A stretch of DNA of 64,000 nt, taken from the NCBI GenBank assembly GCA_963693305.1, contig OY855905.1:47579895-47643894 (forward strand), read 5' to 3'. Each line of letters begins with the position of its first letter. Position 1 is the first letter of the stretch. The stretch is from Meandrina meandrites. Its lineage: Eukaryota; Cnidaria; Anthozoa; Scleractinia; Meandrinidae. Positions 1 through 12,000 of this stretch are shown one piece after another. The translations under genes were made by a program, and so were the position numbers. Under the pieces are notes generated by a model. That model worked only from the letters and a program-made list of their open reading frames with translations. It did not search any database and had not been told where the DNA came from.

Positions 1-416
1 ACGTTTTTGTGTCATCGAGTAGTGTCCAGTGTCCTGTCATCTACACCATCAATGAATTAGTTTAGTTTTCTCTTTTCTTTTTCTAATGTGCACTGAATGA
101 ATTGTAATGTAAAGTATCGTAAGAAGCATTTGCATGGTATATTTAAAGTTGTGCATTGTAAGTTACCGTAAATGTTCTCTTGCGATACTTGTTAGTAGTG
201 TATTGAACTGTAAGTAGTGTACTGTAAGTTTTGGAGCAATAAAAAAATAATTCCCCCGATAAAAAACCTGATCATCGAGATATCGATACAGTTGTCGCGT
301 GTCATATACTGCAAGATAAAAGACAGCCAGGTATGGCATTTCCTAGCCCTAAAACTTTATAACAGCTTGTTTGTAAGAAAGTCGAGGCAGAGATTAACTA
401 AACATTATGAACTTGA
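1..416. other. Intergenic, nothing recognised
   Basis: AT-rich stretch with loosely repeated GTAAGT/TGTAAAGT words. No coding similarity, RNA gene or clear repeat boundary is visible. The short open frame over 217-489 mostly overlaps the foldback that follows and has no recognisable domain. Confidence 0.4.
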
Positions 417-785
417 AGGACGAAGGATAATCCGAATAAGTTCATTGTGCCCAATAATTTTGACAACAAATGATGATCTTGGAAAATAAACTGTAATATT
501 TCGGTATAAGCTATACCATCATCAGACTAAGAAAAATTAACGTACAAGCTAGATCTTAAATACTGTGGGTGACGAGACGAAACAAAAAGTTTACTCAGGA
601 GAATAGACAGAGTTCTCTGCTGGATTTCAGTTCACAGTATTTAAGATGTAGCTTGTATGTTAATTTTTTCTTAGTCTGATGATGGTATAGCTTATACCGA
701 AATATTACAGTTTATTTTCCAAGATCATCATTTGTTGTCAAAATTATTGGGCACAATGAACTTATTCGAATTATCCTTCGTCCTT
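417..785. repeat. Foldback element, ~150 bp arms
   Basis: Arms at about 417-565 and 633-785 are near-perfect reverse complements around a loop of about 67 bp. Outer ends read AAGGACGAAGGATAATCC and its complement. Each arm contains a CTGATGA box followed by a 6 bp hairpin and GAAATATTAC (plus strand 677-709, mirrored on the minus strand of the left arm). This resembles a degenerate hammerhead ribozyme and suggests a Penelope-like or retrozyme-like origin. The family assignment is inference. Confidence 0.75.
677..709 (+). ncRNA. Hammerhead-like motif (imperfect)
   Basis: CTGATGA (677-683) is followed by one extra T, a 6 bp hairpin (GGTATA, loop GCT, TATACC), GAA (700-702), the self-complementary tetramer ATAT and T. 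The layout matches a minimal type I hammerhead, but the extra nucleotide between the core and stem II, and a poor stem I, make activity doubtful. A mirrored copy lies in the left foldback arm. Confidence 0.25.
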
Positions 786-1765
786 TATGTACTGAAACTA
801 TCATCAGGTACTGGGTTTATTATGAACTTGCTAAAAACACGCCTAAGCTAAGATTGGCTAAGAACATGTTTGTTTTCTCCACTCGATTTTGCATTATTGA
901 GCTCTTAACATAGTACCTGTGAATACTCGTGACTAAAAAAATTAAACAGATTATCCAGGCTCAGCCGGTAAATACGCAGTTTAGCTAAGTCCACTAGTCC
1001 GAGTTTCAACGAGAAAAGTTTCCATCTCGTTAAAAACATTTTCTGTCTAAAAAATAACGCAACATAACGCAAAATTCCATGAACGTATAAACGTCGAATC
1101 ATAAAAAATCAGAACATTAAGTCGTGCGTGAACTATAGATACACAGTATTTTGCGGTTGGAAATAATTACTTGTGGAAGTCGTAAACAGTGTATTTGGCC
1201 CGTAGCCATTGTACTCGTGACTTTTAATGAGCCAGTGTAGCTGGCGGGATTTCGCAAACGAATGCTTTTTTAGCGGTCGAACGCTTTTGATATTTCACTC
1301 GCCACCTACACAGGCCACATTTTGCCTGTCAGGGGTGCTTTTACAATTCAGCGATTTCCATTTTTTTTTTCTATTACTCAGGGTCAAAAGGCGGTTCAGT
1401 TCATATTACTATCGACTTCAGAACAAGAGTTTTTCGAGTTTCATATCAAAAATCAAACTTGGCCTTAAGCCATTGTGCTCAAAATATGCCGAAAAATAAA
1501 ATAAGTTAGGCTGGGATTAGTTCTCCTCCTAAGTGCTGGTTTGCTTTTATGGAATTATGACAATAACTCTTTAAACATGCGATATAGTTACAATATCAAT
1601 AAAATACTTCAAAGGCTTCCTACGTCAGAGGGGGAGGGGATAATCCCTAAAAAGGCTGAAAGGACGACATGACATTGCCGTTGTTCAAAGTTCATTCATT
1701 CGTGAAGAAATTTTAAAAAATTCTGGCCAGACCGATCTAGCCTAGTAAGTGGCCAATCTCACCAA
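786..1765. other. Intergenic, nothing recognised
   Basis: No coding or repeat signal could be supported. A related sequence, GGAAATAATTACTTG with nearby TTTGGCCCGTA, occurs near 1159 and again near 3126, so part of this stretch is a dispersed repeat of unknown kind. Confidence 0.35.
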
Positions 1766-1841
1766 GAGTCTCTGTAGCTTAGTGGTTAGAGCGGTCGACC
1801 GGTATCTGGGAGGCTATGGGTTCGATTCCCGTCGGGAACTC
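1766..1841 (+). repeat. tRNA-derived SINE head
   Basis: The sequence has a pol III A box (TAGCTTAGTGG) and a B box (GGTTCGATTCC at 1819-1829) at tRNA spacing. The ends GAGTCTC and GGAACTC can pair as a degenerate acceptor stem. The anticodon arm does not fold properly, and the downstream stretch TTTGTCCCACGCTCGTGAC looks like SINE body rather than tRNA flank. It is therefore a SINE head rather than a working tRNA gene. The 3' end is not defined. Confidence 0.7.
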
Positions 1842-1975
1842 AGATATTTTCTTTGTCCCACGCTCGTGACTAACGAGCATTTGATCTTTATCACTATCAA
1901 CATAGTTTGAGGCGTTGTTCTTACCGAAAATCATCTTGACAGGTAAAAACACTCGCCGAATCTGTCCTGAACACC

Positions 1976-2430
1976 CTAAAATTACACCGAAATCTGCAAT
2001 TTACACCACCAAACAAGATGACGAGCATCTCCGAGAACTAAGGCAACAGAGCAGGAGTTTCTCTGGCATTTCAACAACGTAGTTAAATTTTATCAACCCG
2101 AACAGCGGGGCTAAAGTAAACGGAGCAGAAGTTACTCCAGTATCTCAATCACGTGCAGTTCAATCAATCAATCAATCCCGATTAAACAAGCCTTTCAATG
2201 AGGTCGTTGAAATCGTAGTTTTAATTAACTAAAGTAAACAGAGCAGGAGTTTCTCCAGCATTCCATTTATGGATATCATGGTTTGAATTGACCAACCCAA
2301 ACAATACATATGTAAACATATGTAAACAAGCAGAAGTTTCTCCAGATACTAGATCTAAAAGATATTTCTCTCGATTCATGACGAGTCGGACTGGTTTGGC
2401 ACCCAATTCGTTTTGCCGTTTACTCACAGG
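1976..2430. repeat. Degenerate direct repeats
   Basis: The motif GAGCAGRAGTTTCTCCAG recurs three or four times (about 2047, 2122, 2240, 2330), usually after GTAAAC. A segment at 1985-2030 (GCAATTTACAC, then AAACAAGATGACGAG) recurs near 4368-4400. A short (AATC)n run sits at about 2161-2177. No coding function is visible. Confidence 0.5.
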
Positions 2431-2519
2431 TGGGCGAATCTGAATAAAAATGTCCCAGTTTGGTCACGTTTCAAGAAATTTTGAATCTGAAAACAAAGTC
2501 AATACTTTATATCCTACTA

Positions 2520-2870
2520 CTGTTGAATCCGGGATGAAAATTTTCCCATATGAACACTCCAGCCCGGGTACCGGGATGAAAATTTTTTGATAAATTAGCT
2601 TCGCTTTTGCAACAGGCCGGCCAAAATGGCATAATTTTGCCTTGCAGGCATTTCCAATTGAAAAGTATTCGAATTAGTTTTATTTGTAAAGTTACAAGGG
2701 TCGACAAAGCTATGATAGTCGCGAACGATAAAAGTTTATGTGGCGCAATTTTGGTTTTGTTTCTTGAATCTCATCCCGGTCACCGGGCTGAGATTTCCCA
2801 TATGAACAGACCACAAAATTCATCCCGGTAACCAAGCCAGCCTGGTTACCGGGCTCATATCAAGAGGCCC
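2520..2870. repeat. Interspersed repeat with CCGGG palindromes
   Basis: Several short complementary blocks (CCGGGATGAAAATTTT, CATATGAACA, GCCTGGTTACCGGGCTCATAT) face each other across about 200 bp. A related fragment with CATATGAG and CAACCGGGCTCATATGA lies at 28733-28826. It is probably a short DNA-transposon derivative with internal palindromes. Boundaries are approximate. Confidence 0.45.
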
Positions 2871-3944
2871 TCTAAGTTAGTAGGGTTTTGAGTTTCTGTT
2901 TGTAACGCCGACTGTATTTGCTCTAGTGTACAAGTTCGTCTTTTGGTTTTTGAGCTCGTCACATTCGTCTTGTAAGTTTCCTCGTTTATTTCGCTTTGTC
3001 GTTTTCCTGTATTCTACATGCCGATTTCTGTTAGTTATTTTATGTTAATTCCTATATTTGTTGTTCCTGTATTTGCTAGGACACCTACGATAAAATATCA
3101 ATACATACAGTATCTCATTTCGCAGTTGGAAATAATTACTTGAGGAAGTCATAACAGTGCATTTGGCCCGTAACCATCGTTAATTAGTGGCCACATTTTG
3201 CCTCTCAGAAGTGCTATTAAAATCCAATTTAATAAACTCATGGTGTTACTCAGGGTCAAAAGGCAGTTCAATTTATATTACATTCGTTAATTTGAGTTGA
3301 GTTTTTCTAGTCTGTTAAACGAATTTTAGAAACAATTTCATAGTGGTCCCAGGCTGAACCTGTATTCAGCATTTATGCTTTCAGGGAAAATAGCTGTACC
3401 AATTATTTAAAAATGTTTTCTTTTTCTCGAGAGTGCGAGACTTTGACTATAATTATCGGAAATAAGTATAAACCGACTTTGAATCTTCGTAGAACTTAAA
3501 GGAGAACAGAAGGCTTACTTTATTGTTTAGAGCAGAAGGCTTATTTAATTTTTGACTAAAATTGAAGGGAGTAAATACAAAGCGAGTTTAAAAGTTTGTA
3601 GAACTTAACAACATGTTAAAGAACGTTTAGGCTCACTAATCATAAGAAATGAATAAGAACATTCAGCCTTGGCTCGGCCTCAGCTCGAACTGAATACGAC
3701 GTTCTTATAACAGTGTTATAAGAAAAACATTGTGCAGTTATTAAACTACCATGTTACTTACATGCTTAGCTGTCCGTAACCTCTATGGAGTTTTCTGCAG
3801 TTATTCCGACGGTCCTTTGATGGTTTACCTAGCCAATGGACGATACAGTGGTGGAAGGTCCTTCGCGTCTGACTTATAAAGATTTGCTTGAGTCTGCTTG
3901 GACACGTACAAGGAACTAGTAATCCACATTTCGTGGTTGAAAAT
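2871..3944. other. Intergenic, nothing recognised
   Basis: AT-rich, without open frames of note. The segment near 3115-3260 resembles the 1155-1400 stretch (TTTGGCCCGTA, CACATTTTGCC, CAGGGTCAAAAGGC), so it is an old dispersed repeat copy. Confidence 0.35.
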
Positions 3945-4115
3945 AGGCCGTTTTCGTATTCTCGGTAACGAACTGGAACTAGCTTGCAATTGAGGCTAAT
4001 GCGGGTAAATCTTTTCTAATGCAAATGAGATGAAGCTGTTTTTAATGATATTCCCCCGCATTAGCCTCCATTGCATGCTAGTTCCAGTTCAAAACCGAGA
4101 GTACGAAACTGGCCT
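3945..4115. repeat. Foldback MITE, 61 bp arms
   Basis: Arms 3945-4005 and 4055-4115 are about 90 percent complementary by eye, with a loop of 49 bp. Termini read AGGCCGTTTTCGTATTCTCG and the complement of AGTACGAAACTGGCCT. No coding content. Confidence 0.85.
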
Positions 4116-4326
4116 ATTGCGCTCGTTACATGACAGGAAATAGAGAAAGGCTTTGCTTGTATATTTGTAATCGCTAGCTTCATATTCCGCCTGTCGTGAA
4201 CACTGGTGATCGTAAATATATTGCTCTGACATGTTGCACCGCAACATGTATGACAGCGTTTATTTTACTTTTTCACGAACCCTGAACAATACCTTGATGG
4301 GCAATAACATGCGCTTTTTTCCCAGT

Positions 4327-4349
4327 ACCCCCCCCCCCCCCCCCCCCCA
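4327..4349. repeat. Poly-C tract
   Basis: An uninterrupted run of about 22 C. On the minus strand this is a poly-G run that could form G-quadruplex structures and is also prone to assembly length error. Confidence 0.9.
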
Positions 4350-5774
4350 CCAGTTGGCAGTAAAATCCGCAATTTACACTTCTAAACAAGACGACGAGAT
4401 CCCGCCGCATTAAGGGGGGAGTCCCCCAGGAGGTTCACGGGGTTTTCGACATTCCTCTTGCATTTCAGTTTTGTTAAATAGCAGATCAGTCTAATCCCAT
4501 TACAACAAATCATATTATATAATTATAGTGATCAAAGATCAGCATGGGAGTTTCTTGGTCATTTGTAGTTCACATTTCACTACAACTATTTGGCACTTAA
4601 ACATGTTTTTCCAGTTTCTGTTAGAACTTCCCTTGAGAACTAGAAAGAGCAGGCACCTGTCGAAAATTGAAACTTATGCCCTGTCGAGATCACACTTTAA
4701 CACGTCTCGACAACCATGCAATATTTCAAGAGATGTTTTTATCGATCAAAAATTTTCGTCAGTACTTGCGAATTTTTCTGTCAGTTCGGTGGTGATAAAA
4801 CAGCTCTAACCGCCATTTTTTGAAATGCTAGAGAGACTCTTGCTCTGTTTTCTAAATTTAGTGTCTTTCAAATTGAAATTACGGTTTTTAACTATCTACC
4901 TTATTAAAGGAATATAACGAAGCATTTTAACTGCGCGAACAAAACCTCCGCATTATAAATTTAACGCGAATTTACGAAAAGTTATTTTTACATTCATTAA
5001 ATGAACACGAATTTTCATGTTGAATACGTTTACAAGCATTCGATTAACGCCAATTATTTTGATGCTTTATGCACAATAATTTCTGTAGCAACCTGCGCTC
5101 TCCACAAGACAAAACAGCAACGTCCATCAAGAAACAAAGAAGAAAGTAGAAGTAAGCGATCCCATTGGAGATAACGATCGTTACATGGACGAATCTAAAG
5201 ATATTTTAAAAACAATATTGAATGGGATGTAATTTTCCTGAAATTGAAGGTGTCTTAAAATAGCGATGTTGTGAAATAGTGTGATTTTGATTAACAACTA
5301 CTTAAATTAAGGTGTATAAAATTGACACAAATTTTTGAAATCCGCATTAATAACATGGATCGTTAATTTCCTATAATAAGGTAACTAACTCTGCTCTGTA
5401 ATGTTAGTTACCTAATTAAAATGCTTGGATGTGTCAGTGTTTGTTCGAAATTAAAACAATTTTAACTGCCTCATTAAAATGCCTGAGCAACGACCTCTCT
5501 GTATACTTAAGTATCGAACTCAGTCACCTCGCCTTAAAATCGGTTTAGAATTTTTCACCGTTCGAGAAACTTTTAGTGAATCGAGAAATTTGCATCAGTT
5601 GAGACCTTCTTATCAGTCGAGAATTAATATCAATTCAAACATTTTTACGTGTTAAATGCCTTAGAAACTCCTGCTCTGAACTCAAAATTATCCTTTTGAC
5701 CCCTACCCTCCTGGCAGAGTCGCTTCGATTTTCAGCGACTATTTATGTTAATTGTTCCTCCTGGATTATCAGTG
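4350..5774. other. Intergenic, nothing recognised
   Basis: AT-rich with many stops in all frames. The open frame at 4528-4809 has no recognisable domain. Nothing else could be supported. Confidence 0.35.
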
Positions 5775-6245
5775 CCGGGAAGTCGTTCTCCGCTACAAAA
5801 TACAGTGATTTTCAAAATTACGTGTTTTATTCACGTTTCCCACTCACAATGGTCTACTGTCGCGATTTTGCTTTCCTTTTTAACACGTCCCGTGTAAAAC
5901 GCGGGTTCTGTCTTGTTATTTTCGTGTTTAAATTGTTGCACGCATATCCGGTACTTATGTAATTATATATCTAGACGTTTTTAAGCATTTAATATTCCTA
6001 CAATTTTAAGCTTTTTACACCTCACTGCAAAGATCACTGAGGTGAAAACGAAAAAAACAAAATAAAGTGTTGAGAGCATATTGTTTTCGTTGAGACTTCT
6101 CGTGTTTGATTTGAGGGCGGTGCCCAGAATTGCCAGTCTATCACAAGGTCTTTACCCTGTGTAAGGTGGTTTTACACAGACTACCACACCAAACTGTAAT
6201 AATAGAAAAGTCGGTATATTGGTCCCACTAACAATTCATTTTGCT
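5775..6245 (+). repeat. Dispersed ~470 bp repeat, copy 1
   Basis: This segment is collinear with 43349-43835 in the same orientation. Shared blocks include CAGTGCCGGGAA, CACAATGGTCTRCTGTC, TTGTTGCACGCATATCCGGT, ACAATTTTAAGC, GAGGGCGGT or GGGGGCGGT, and ACTGTAATRATA. The open frame over 5696-5962 partly follows the repeat but is not conserved between copies as protein. The function is unknown; it is either an unclassified transposon or a segmental duplicate. Confidence 0.65.
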
Positions 6246-7255
6246 ATAAATTACTTGTGATATCCAACACAGACTACAGAGTTTGCGCGACGCAGTTTAT
6301 TGACTAGCTAAACGAGACACTGGCGCTAGAGATCAATCAACTAACGCTAAGCTTAGGGTGGTGTGGGAGGGAAAGCGACTACTAGTTCGGAACTGGCTAA
6401 AATTTAGAGCGATATGAAAGCCAATCGATTGACACACATAGCGGGAATGTTACGTTGTGAAAACCCGTTAGAAAACGCTTTCATGGGCGACGGCGTTACA
6501 AAATGGTGTTTCCTTCTCGTGAGTGACCACTCAAAGATTCTGATTCGTATCCAACATGTAAACAAAAGTTATACTTTGTATGTTGTCCTTTAGTAGCATT
6601 TCTATAAAGGGTCAGGTTCAAATGAGGCCCAATGATGGTGATGATGCCGTTGATCGGCGAAAGCTCAGATTTTAGTATTTCATTTTTACAATTTTTACAG
6701 TACAGAGTAGTGTAAGACCTCATTAGAACTTGAACTTTTAAAAGTTATACTACTTTCAGGTCACATTTATTGTAATTTATACAACAACCGAGTTACTGCG
6801 CGCATTGTGATTGGCTGATGTCTGTCATCTATTAGAGTACAGACGCAGAAATGACGTCTCTGCGTGGTGTGACTCGCGCGCGTTATCAGAGTTCATAGTC
6901 CAAGTCAGTCTTCTCGGCATAGTTTTCAAAACTTGCAGCGAAAACAACTAGAAAGTTCAGCTTAATTATAAATCTACACAGAGGAACAATTTGCCAAATA
7001 CTCTACAACTTTTGAGACATTTAACTGGGCTAAACAAGCTTGAAGTAGACAGTGACTGATCTGAAAAATTATCGAAAGTTGTAAGTGTTTGTCCGATGCT
7101 CGAGTAGTTTGACGACGCTACGGGAAATCAATGAATGGCAGTTGAACACCGTTGAACGATTACCTTAGTTAAAGCTTACAGAGTACAAAGTCTACAAAGG
7201 GAATAAAGGTCAGTTTCTTTCGCTGACATTTCATTTTTCTTTCATATTGCGTATT
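6246..7255. other. Intergenic, nothing recognised
   Basis: No coding signal. Phrases such as TGTGATTGGCTGA near 6808 resemble the interior of MITEs seen elsewhere (near 9003), suggesting decayed element fragments. Confidence 0.3.
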
Positions 7256-8086
7256 TTAAAGTGCTACTATGATGAAATTCGCATGTTTTCTTTTGCATCC
7301 GTTTTAAAATATTACCAAGTACTCTATATGAGAAGAAAAATGCCGTTTACTGTTTTCCAATACCTCTTTTCTTTCCAGAGATATTCAAGTTTTTAAAATA
7401 TGCAAATTAGCAAAGTAGTGACGTCATACACTCAACCAAATTCTGAGTAAATACAAAGAAGGTGATATCTCAGCCAATTTGTATTGAAAGTCTCTGATTC
7501 TTTGCAGTAACACTCTGCTAAGTGTGTTTCACAATATGAACGTGACAACTTGGTTACCATTGCAACATACTAGGTTCCAGATCCCCCCAATGCTTAATGC
7601 CTTTCTGGCCAATTCTGGCATTCTCCGTTAATATTTGTAAATAATGCTTCACACGCGAGATCTAGCAAGCATATCAATGGATTTGGCAGACGTCTTGCCC
7701 GGGTTTAATTTTTCCAAACTGAAAAATTCTGAAATATTAAAAACAAATTGATGGGGTCTGGAAAAGAGTGAGTTGCCATGGTAACATAATTTAATTACAG
7801 CTGTAGGTGTGTATCCCGAGGAACTATTAGTCTGCCAAGTTTCATTGGTCTCTGCAGAAAAATGACGGAGATAACTTAATTTTTGTACTTGACAAAAAAT
7901 TGGGTTGGGTAGATGACGTCATCAGTTCCCTAATTTGCATATTTTACGATTTTTTTAAGCTTAAATATCTCTGGAACTAAAATAGATATTTGAAAACGGT
8001 AAACGGCATTTTAAATCTTTCATTAAATACTCTTTGAAACGAGTAAAATTGCAAGGGGTGAAAATTTGATCATAGTACCACTTTAA
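7256..8086. mobile_element. TTAA-flanked foldback transposon
   Basis: A TTAA sits at both ends (7256-7259 and 8083-8086). The inner termini AGTGCTACTATGATGAAATT and the complement of the 8060s sequence match over about 20 bp, and weaker complementarity continues inward (TTTGCATATTTTA against TAAAATATGCAAA, TGACGTCAT blocks, AACGGTAAACGGCATTTT). No transposase is encoded, so it is non-autonomous. A solo terminus of the same family lies at about 58475 (TTTAAAGTGCTACTATCG). Confidence 0.75.
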
Positions 8087-8234
8087 GATCAGTTTAACAG
8101 TGCTTCGTGATTACGGAAAACTATCTCGAAATGAAAACTACCTAGGCTCACCGGTAGCGGCGCTTTTATAATAGTGATACTGAAAGTGTACAGAAGTCTT
8201 GTTATTGTATAAAACAAATATATTCCTTTTTGCG

Positions 8235-8377
8235 GTGCGTCTGTTCAGTTATAGATCACAGAAGACGTCAAAATGTGGTAAGAACATCAGTGACCCACTC
8301 GCCCAGCGGCTCGTGGGCCACGTTTTGTTCTTACCACATTTTGACGTCATCTATGATCTATAACTGAACAGACGCAC
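8235..8377. repeat. Hairpin MITE
   Basis: Near-perfect inverted repeat starting GTGCGTCTGTTCAGTTATAG and ending with its complement. The arms are about 65 bp with a very short loop, and include TGACGTCA-like and GTGGTAAGAAC blocks. No coding content. Confidence 0.85.
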
Positions 8378-8963
8378 GGCAAAATGGAATCTATTTGTTA
8401 AATAATGTTGTCCAATAATGTTCATTGATATATATTTGGAAATATACGTTCACTGGGATTATTTGCAGCGCTTTTAAAGGGTCCTTCTCAACCAGTGGCA
8501 TTGCGGGAGTAAATAGCTTTGGCGGCCATTTTCGATTTCACTTATATCGAAAATAACCGCACAAATTCGTATCTAGTCAACTAAACAAAATTTCTTAAGA
8601 CTAGCGGTAAATACTCGTCACGAACTAACTTGCATCTCATTATTCAGTATTTTTCCGTTAATTAGCTCTTGGGTTTCGAACAACGATGACCGAAACCATT
8701 TTGTCGAATCTTGCTTATAAATCTAAGAAAAACTAACTTGTATTTCGAAAGCGAACAAGCAGTAAATTCGCAGAGCTGTACCTTCACATGGATGTTAGGG
8801 TCGCCATGACGTTTTTTTATGTGGACGGATCAATGGGGAAATTTTCTGAGGGAATTTTTATTTGTTTTGGTTGGGTGACATTTGTGACCTTTTCCGAGAA
8901 TTTAGGTTGGGATTTCTGAGAAATGCGCGGCTAATCTTTCTGGACTTTGTTTCTATTCATGAT
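8378..8963. other. Intergenic, nothing recognised
   Basis: No gene, RNA or bounded repeat could be supported. Confidence 0.35.
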
Positions 8964-9342
8964 TAGTAGAATTCTACTAGTAAACTAATGCAAATGCTGC
9001 AATGTGATTGGCTGAGCTATTGAACACTATCAGCCATTAGTGTGCAGTTTCCGAAGGTCGTCCACAAAATGCGACGTTTTTATCGTTTTTCCGAAGTTTT
9101 GGAAGGAAGTTTAAATGTAAATGCATAATAAAATTCTCGAGAAGACTAAAAGAAAGAGATTAGCGGTTTCTTGACTTTAAAAGCTTGAAATTATTGAAAA
9201 ACGGGTGCACGCGCGTAAACAACTACAAATTTACCAAGGACAATTCAATGCGTGCGATTTTGTTAAAACGTTAAGTTCGATAATGCGTAGGAAAATAATT
9301 AGAATTCCATTATTTGCGTTTATTTCAGTCAGAATTCTACTA
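8964..9342. mobile_element. Short MITE, AGTAGAATTCT termini
   Basis: Opposed termini AGTAGAATTCTACTAG (8965 onward) and AGAATTCTACT (9331-9341) bound about 380 bp without coding content. The left terminus is itself palindromic. The interior has the AATGTGATTGGCTGAG phrase shared with other elements here. Boundaries are approximate. Confidence 0.45.
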
Positions 9343-9767
9343 AAACAATTAGATTATTCGCTCTCAATTTCTATGAGGTGATAGTTGATGAGGCCGCAGG
9401 CCTGTGTACAAATTCATGTCCAAGTTCATCACTTTGATGTAAATTACTGACAAATTAAAATTGCTGTAAAAGCAGCTTGTGGCGTTCGTCCGAGCGAATA
9501 AATAATAAATTAAATTAAACAAAACTAATAAATAAATACGAATCATTGACTTCTAAATTCTGGTTTAAAAGCATGTCCACGAGAGAGCCAGGCAGTAGGT
9601 GATACAGCACCGATTTCGCTCAACCTTGGACAAATGTGAGGCATGACGAGTTATCAATTGTGACAAAACATTAGGTTAAAATATTTTATTCCCTAAAAGT
9701 TACGGCATAGATAGTTAACTATGGTTACGGGACCCCCTACAAAAATGGCCATTTTACACTAGTTTAT

Positions 9768-9768
9768 A

Positions 9769-9799
<31 letters not shown>

Positions 9800-9812
9800 A
9801 AATAAATAAATC
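9768..9812. repeat. (AAAT)n microsatellite
   Basis: About 11 tandem AAAT/AATA units with one interruption. It abuts an unclassified repeat body (9813-10192) that may be the 3' region of a retroelement whose tail is the microsatellite. Confidence 0.9.
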
Positions 9813-10192
9813 ACTTTATTTAAGTGTCAGGGTATTTAGCACTGTCGTACTAATTGTGGACACTGTAAATAAGCAAACAAATATTACAAATAGAACAGAA
9901 ATTTGTTAAAAATCCCAACTGGTAGGAGGACGACCAGCTGGCTATTCTCACTGGGGGGAAAACACACAAAAGCCGAAATTAACCACTATGCGCTACCTCA
10001 CATTCCCAGCGTGACCCAGGGGACTGCGTGGCATTCCCACAGACCTCACCCTTCTATTTAAGAGCAGTCTGCTTGATAATTCAGCCAGTTTCAGTAAAGT
10101 TTAGGTCTCGGTACCCTTGCTAGGAGATTTCGCCCCACCCTCCTCCCCGCAGCGATGGAGCATTTTCTCTCATGGTTTGGCCACTCGCAAAG
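9813..10192. other. Unclassified, possible retroelement tail
   Basis: Non-coding sequence next to the AAAT run, with GC-richer patches (GGAGGACGACCAGCTGGC and a CCTCCCCGC stretch). No domain, tRNA-like promoter or inverted ends were found. Confidence 0.3.
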
Positions 10193-11956
10193 CCTCGGGC
10201 CGATTTCTCCCATATCTTATGCATCTGGTCCATTTGGCTTTGTGTGTGGTCCATTTGGCTTTTTTTTTTCTTTTTTTTTCCGTGCATTAAAATTTTATTT
10301 AGAAACATAGCTTTCAATACGTTACAATATATCCTTACTGATTGTGCTAAAATACTTGCAATCATTACTTATACTACATTATATTACATTGCCTTTACTC
10401 ATTGATTTATTTTAGAACATAGTAAGTCTTTTGGAATATACAATGCAAGTCAGTTAGTCTATAATTGGAATATTATCAGGTTGTGCTACTAATCGATATT
10501 TCGTAAATATTTTCCGAGATTCAAGTTTCTTGATTTAATATTTTCGAGATTTCGAGGAGGAGTTAGTCTCTTCCTGTATTGGTTCTAATTAGTAAATATT
10601 TTCAAGACTATATTTAACGAGTAATTTGTCAATAAACTCATGAACGGAGATGGCTTTGCTATTGGTTTTGTTAGCATATATGTATTTGCGCATAGCTAAG
10701 GTGGTGTAGTTAAATTTCTTTTTAATACGTGCATCCCATATGCTAGAAAAGTAGACTTCCTCGGTGGTTGGAAAGATATGACATATGTTTGTTTGGTTAA
10801 ACCATTGAACAACCCTTTGCACAAAAGTTTTTGTGAACGGGCATTCAATGAATGTGTGCTCGATGGAGTCTTTATCTCCATAGTATAGGCATTCGTCGTC
10901 AGGCCTGATACCAAATCTGAATAATTCTTTGTTTGTTACTATGATTCTATGTATGAATTTAAATTGAAACTCTTTGAGCTTGGTGTCTTTGCAGATACTT
11001 TTCAATGACTTGAAAATCTTGCTCCAGGTGTCGCTATTTATAGATAGATTTTGACTCCAGCGCAGAGGGCCCGTGTGGTCATCGTTGTGAGTTTTTACAT
11101 TAAGCAGTTTGTAGAAGTCTCTTGACCTGGCCTTGCCTAGATTTATTTGAACAGCTTCGCTAAGGGGAAAGATGTTATCGTTACTGATGAAAAAAGATTT
11201 GTTGAAGTCGTCAGTCTGTTTGGCAATGGACAGAAGGTGCTTTGGGATGACGCTTATCACTTGATAGTACTGGAGAAAATTAGTTTTGCATGAATGTTTA
11301 AGTGAAAATTCCTGGAATGTGAGGAATTTGCCGTTTTCAGTAAGTAGGTCTTTAATTGAAATAATGCCCTTTTGAAACCATTCACTGATAAAGACCGGCT
11401 TTTCACCTACAAGTATTTCTTTGTTGTTGAACAATACTATATCTTGTTTTTGATAGTAATTGTAGAGAGTTTTTAATTCATTAAAATTGTCAAGAATTCT
11501 TTTATAAAAGGTCGGTAAGTCGTTGAAAAACCTCGCATCATAATTGCATCGTAAGAGAAAGTTAAGTCCTCCCGTTTTATTGAAAAAGTGGTTTGGTATA
11601 GTGCACCAGTTCCCATTGTCCGAAGCCAAGAGTCTGGGGATCCATGCTAACTTTAGGGCCTTGAACATTATGTTGAGATCTGTCATACGAATTCCACCCC
11701 TATCTGGTTCTTGATAGAGGCCAGATCTTTTTATCTTATCTTTTTTTGTTTCTCCAAAGAAATTTAAACGATTTAGTTTTCACTGCGTCTGCAATTCCCT
11801 GAGGAACCGGAAGATTAGAAACAGAATAGACGAGTTGTGATAATCCCAGAGTCTTTAATATCATAGCTTTTTCGAATATTGTCAATTCCCTTGAACTCCT
11901 CGGGCCGATTTCTCCCATCTCTTATGCATCTGGTCCATTTGGCTTTGTATGTGTGG
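10193..11956 (-). mobile_element. 5'-truncated LINE with ~57 bp TSD
   Basis: Direct repeats at 10193-10249 and 11898-11956, starting CCTCGGGCCGATTTCTCCCAT and differing at about two positions, flank a minus-strand LINE fragment. A poly-T tract follows the left repeat, which is the poly-A tail of a minus-strand insertion, and the reverse-transcriptase coding part begins right at the other repeat. This is the signature of target-primed reverse transcription with 5' truncation and an unusually long target-site duplication. Confidence 0.8.
10589..11918 (-). pseudogene. Tx1/L1-like LINE ORF2 C-terminal part
   Basis: Two adjoining minus-strand frames, 11736-11918 and 10589-11686, read as one LINE ORF2 tail. 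The first has the thumb-like segment ...ILKTLGLSQLVYSVSNLPVP...FKFLWRNKKR. The second continues with GGIRMTDLNIMFKALKLAW and ends in a region with FQFKFIHRIIVTNKELFRFG...DECLYYGD...EHTFIECPF, the zinc-binding-like tail typical of L1/Tx1 reverse transcriptases. The frames are separated by a one-base shift in an A run near 11730. The catalytic YADD region is absent because of 5' truncation, so it cannot be active. The closest relatives in the window are the LINE pieces at 30890-33880 and 50640-51000. Confidence 0.8.
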
Positions 11957-12000
11957 GTGTACCTGGTGAGAATATATTACTATTTAATTACAGTGAATGA

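Noticed and set aside
1766..1841. Functional tRNA gene
   Set aside because: A and B boxes are good, but the anticodon arm does not pair and the downstream sequence resembles a SINE body.
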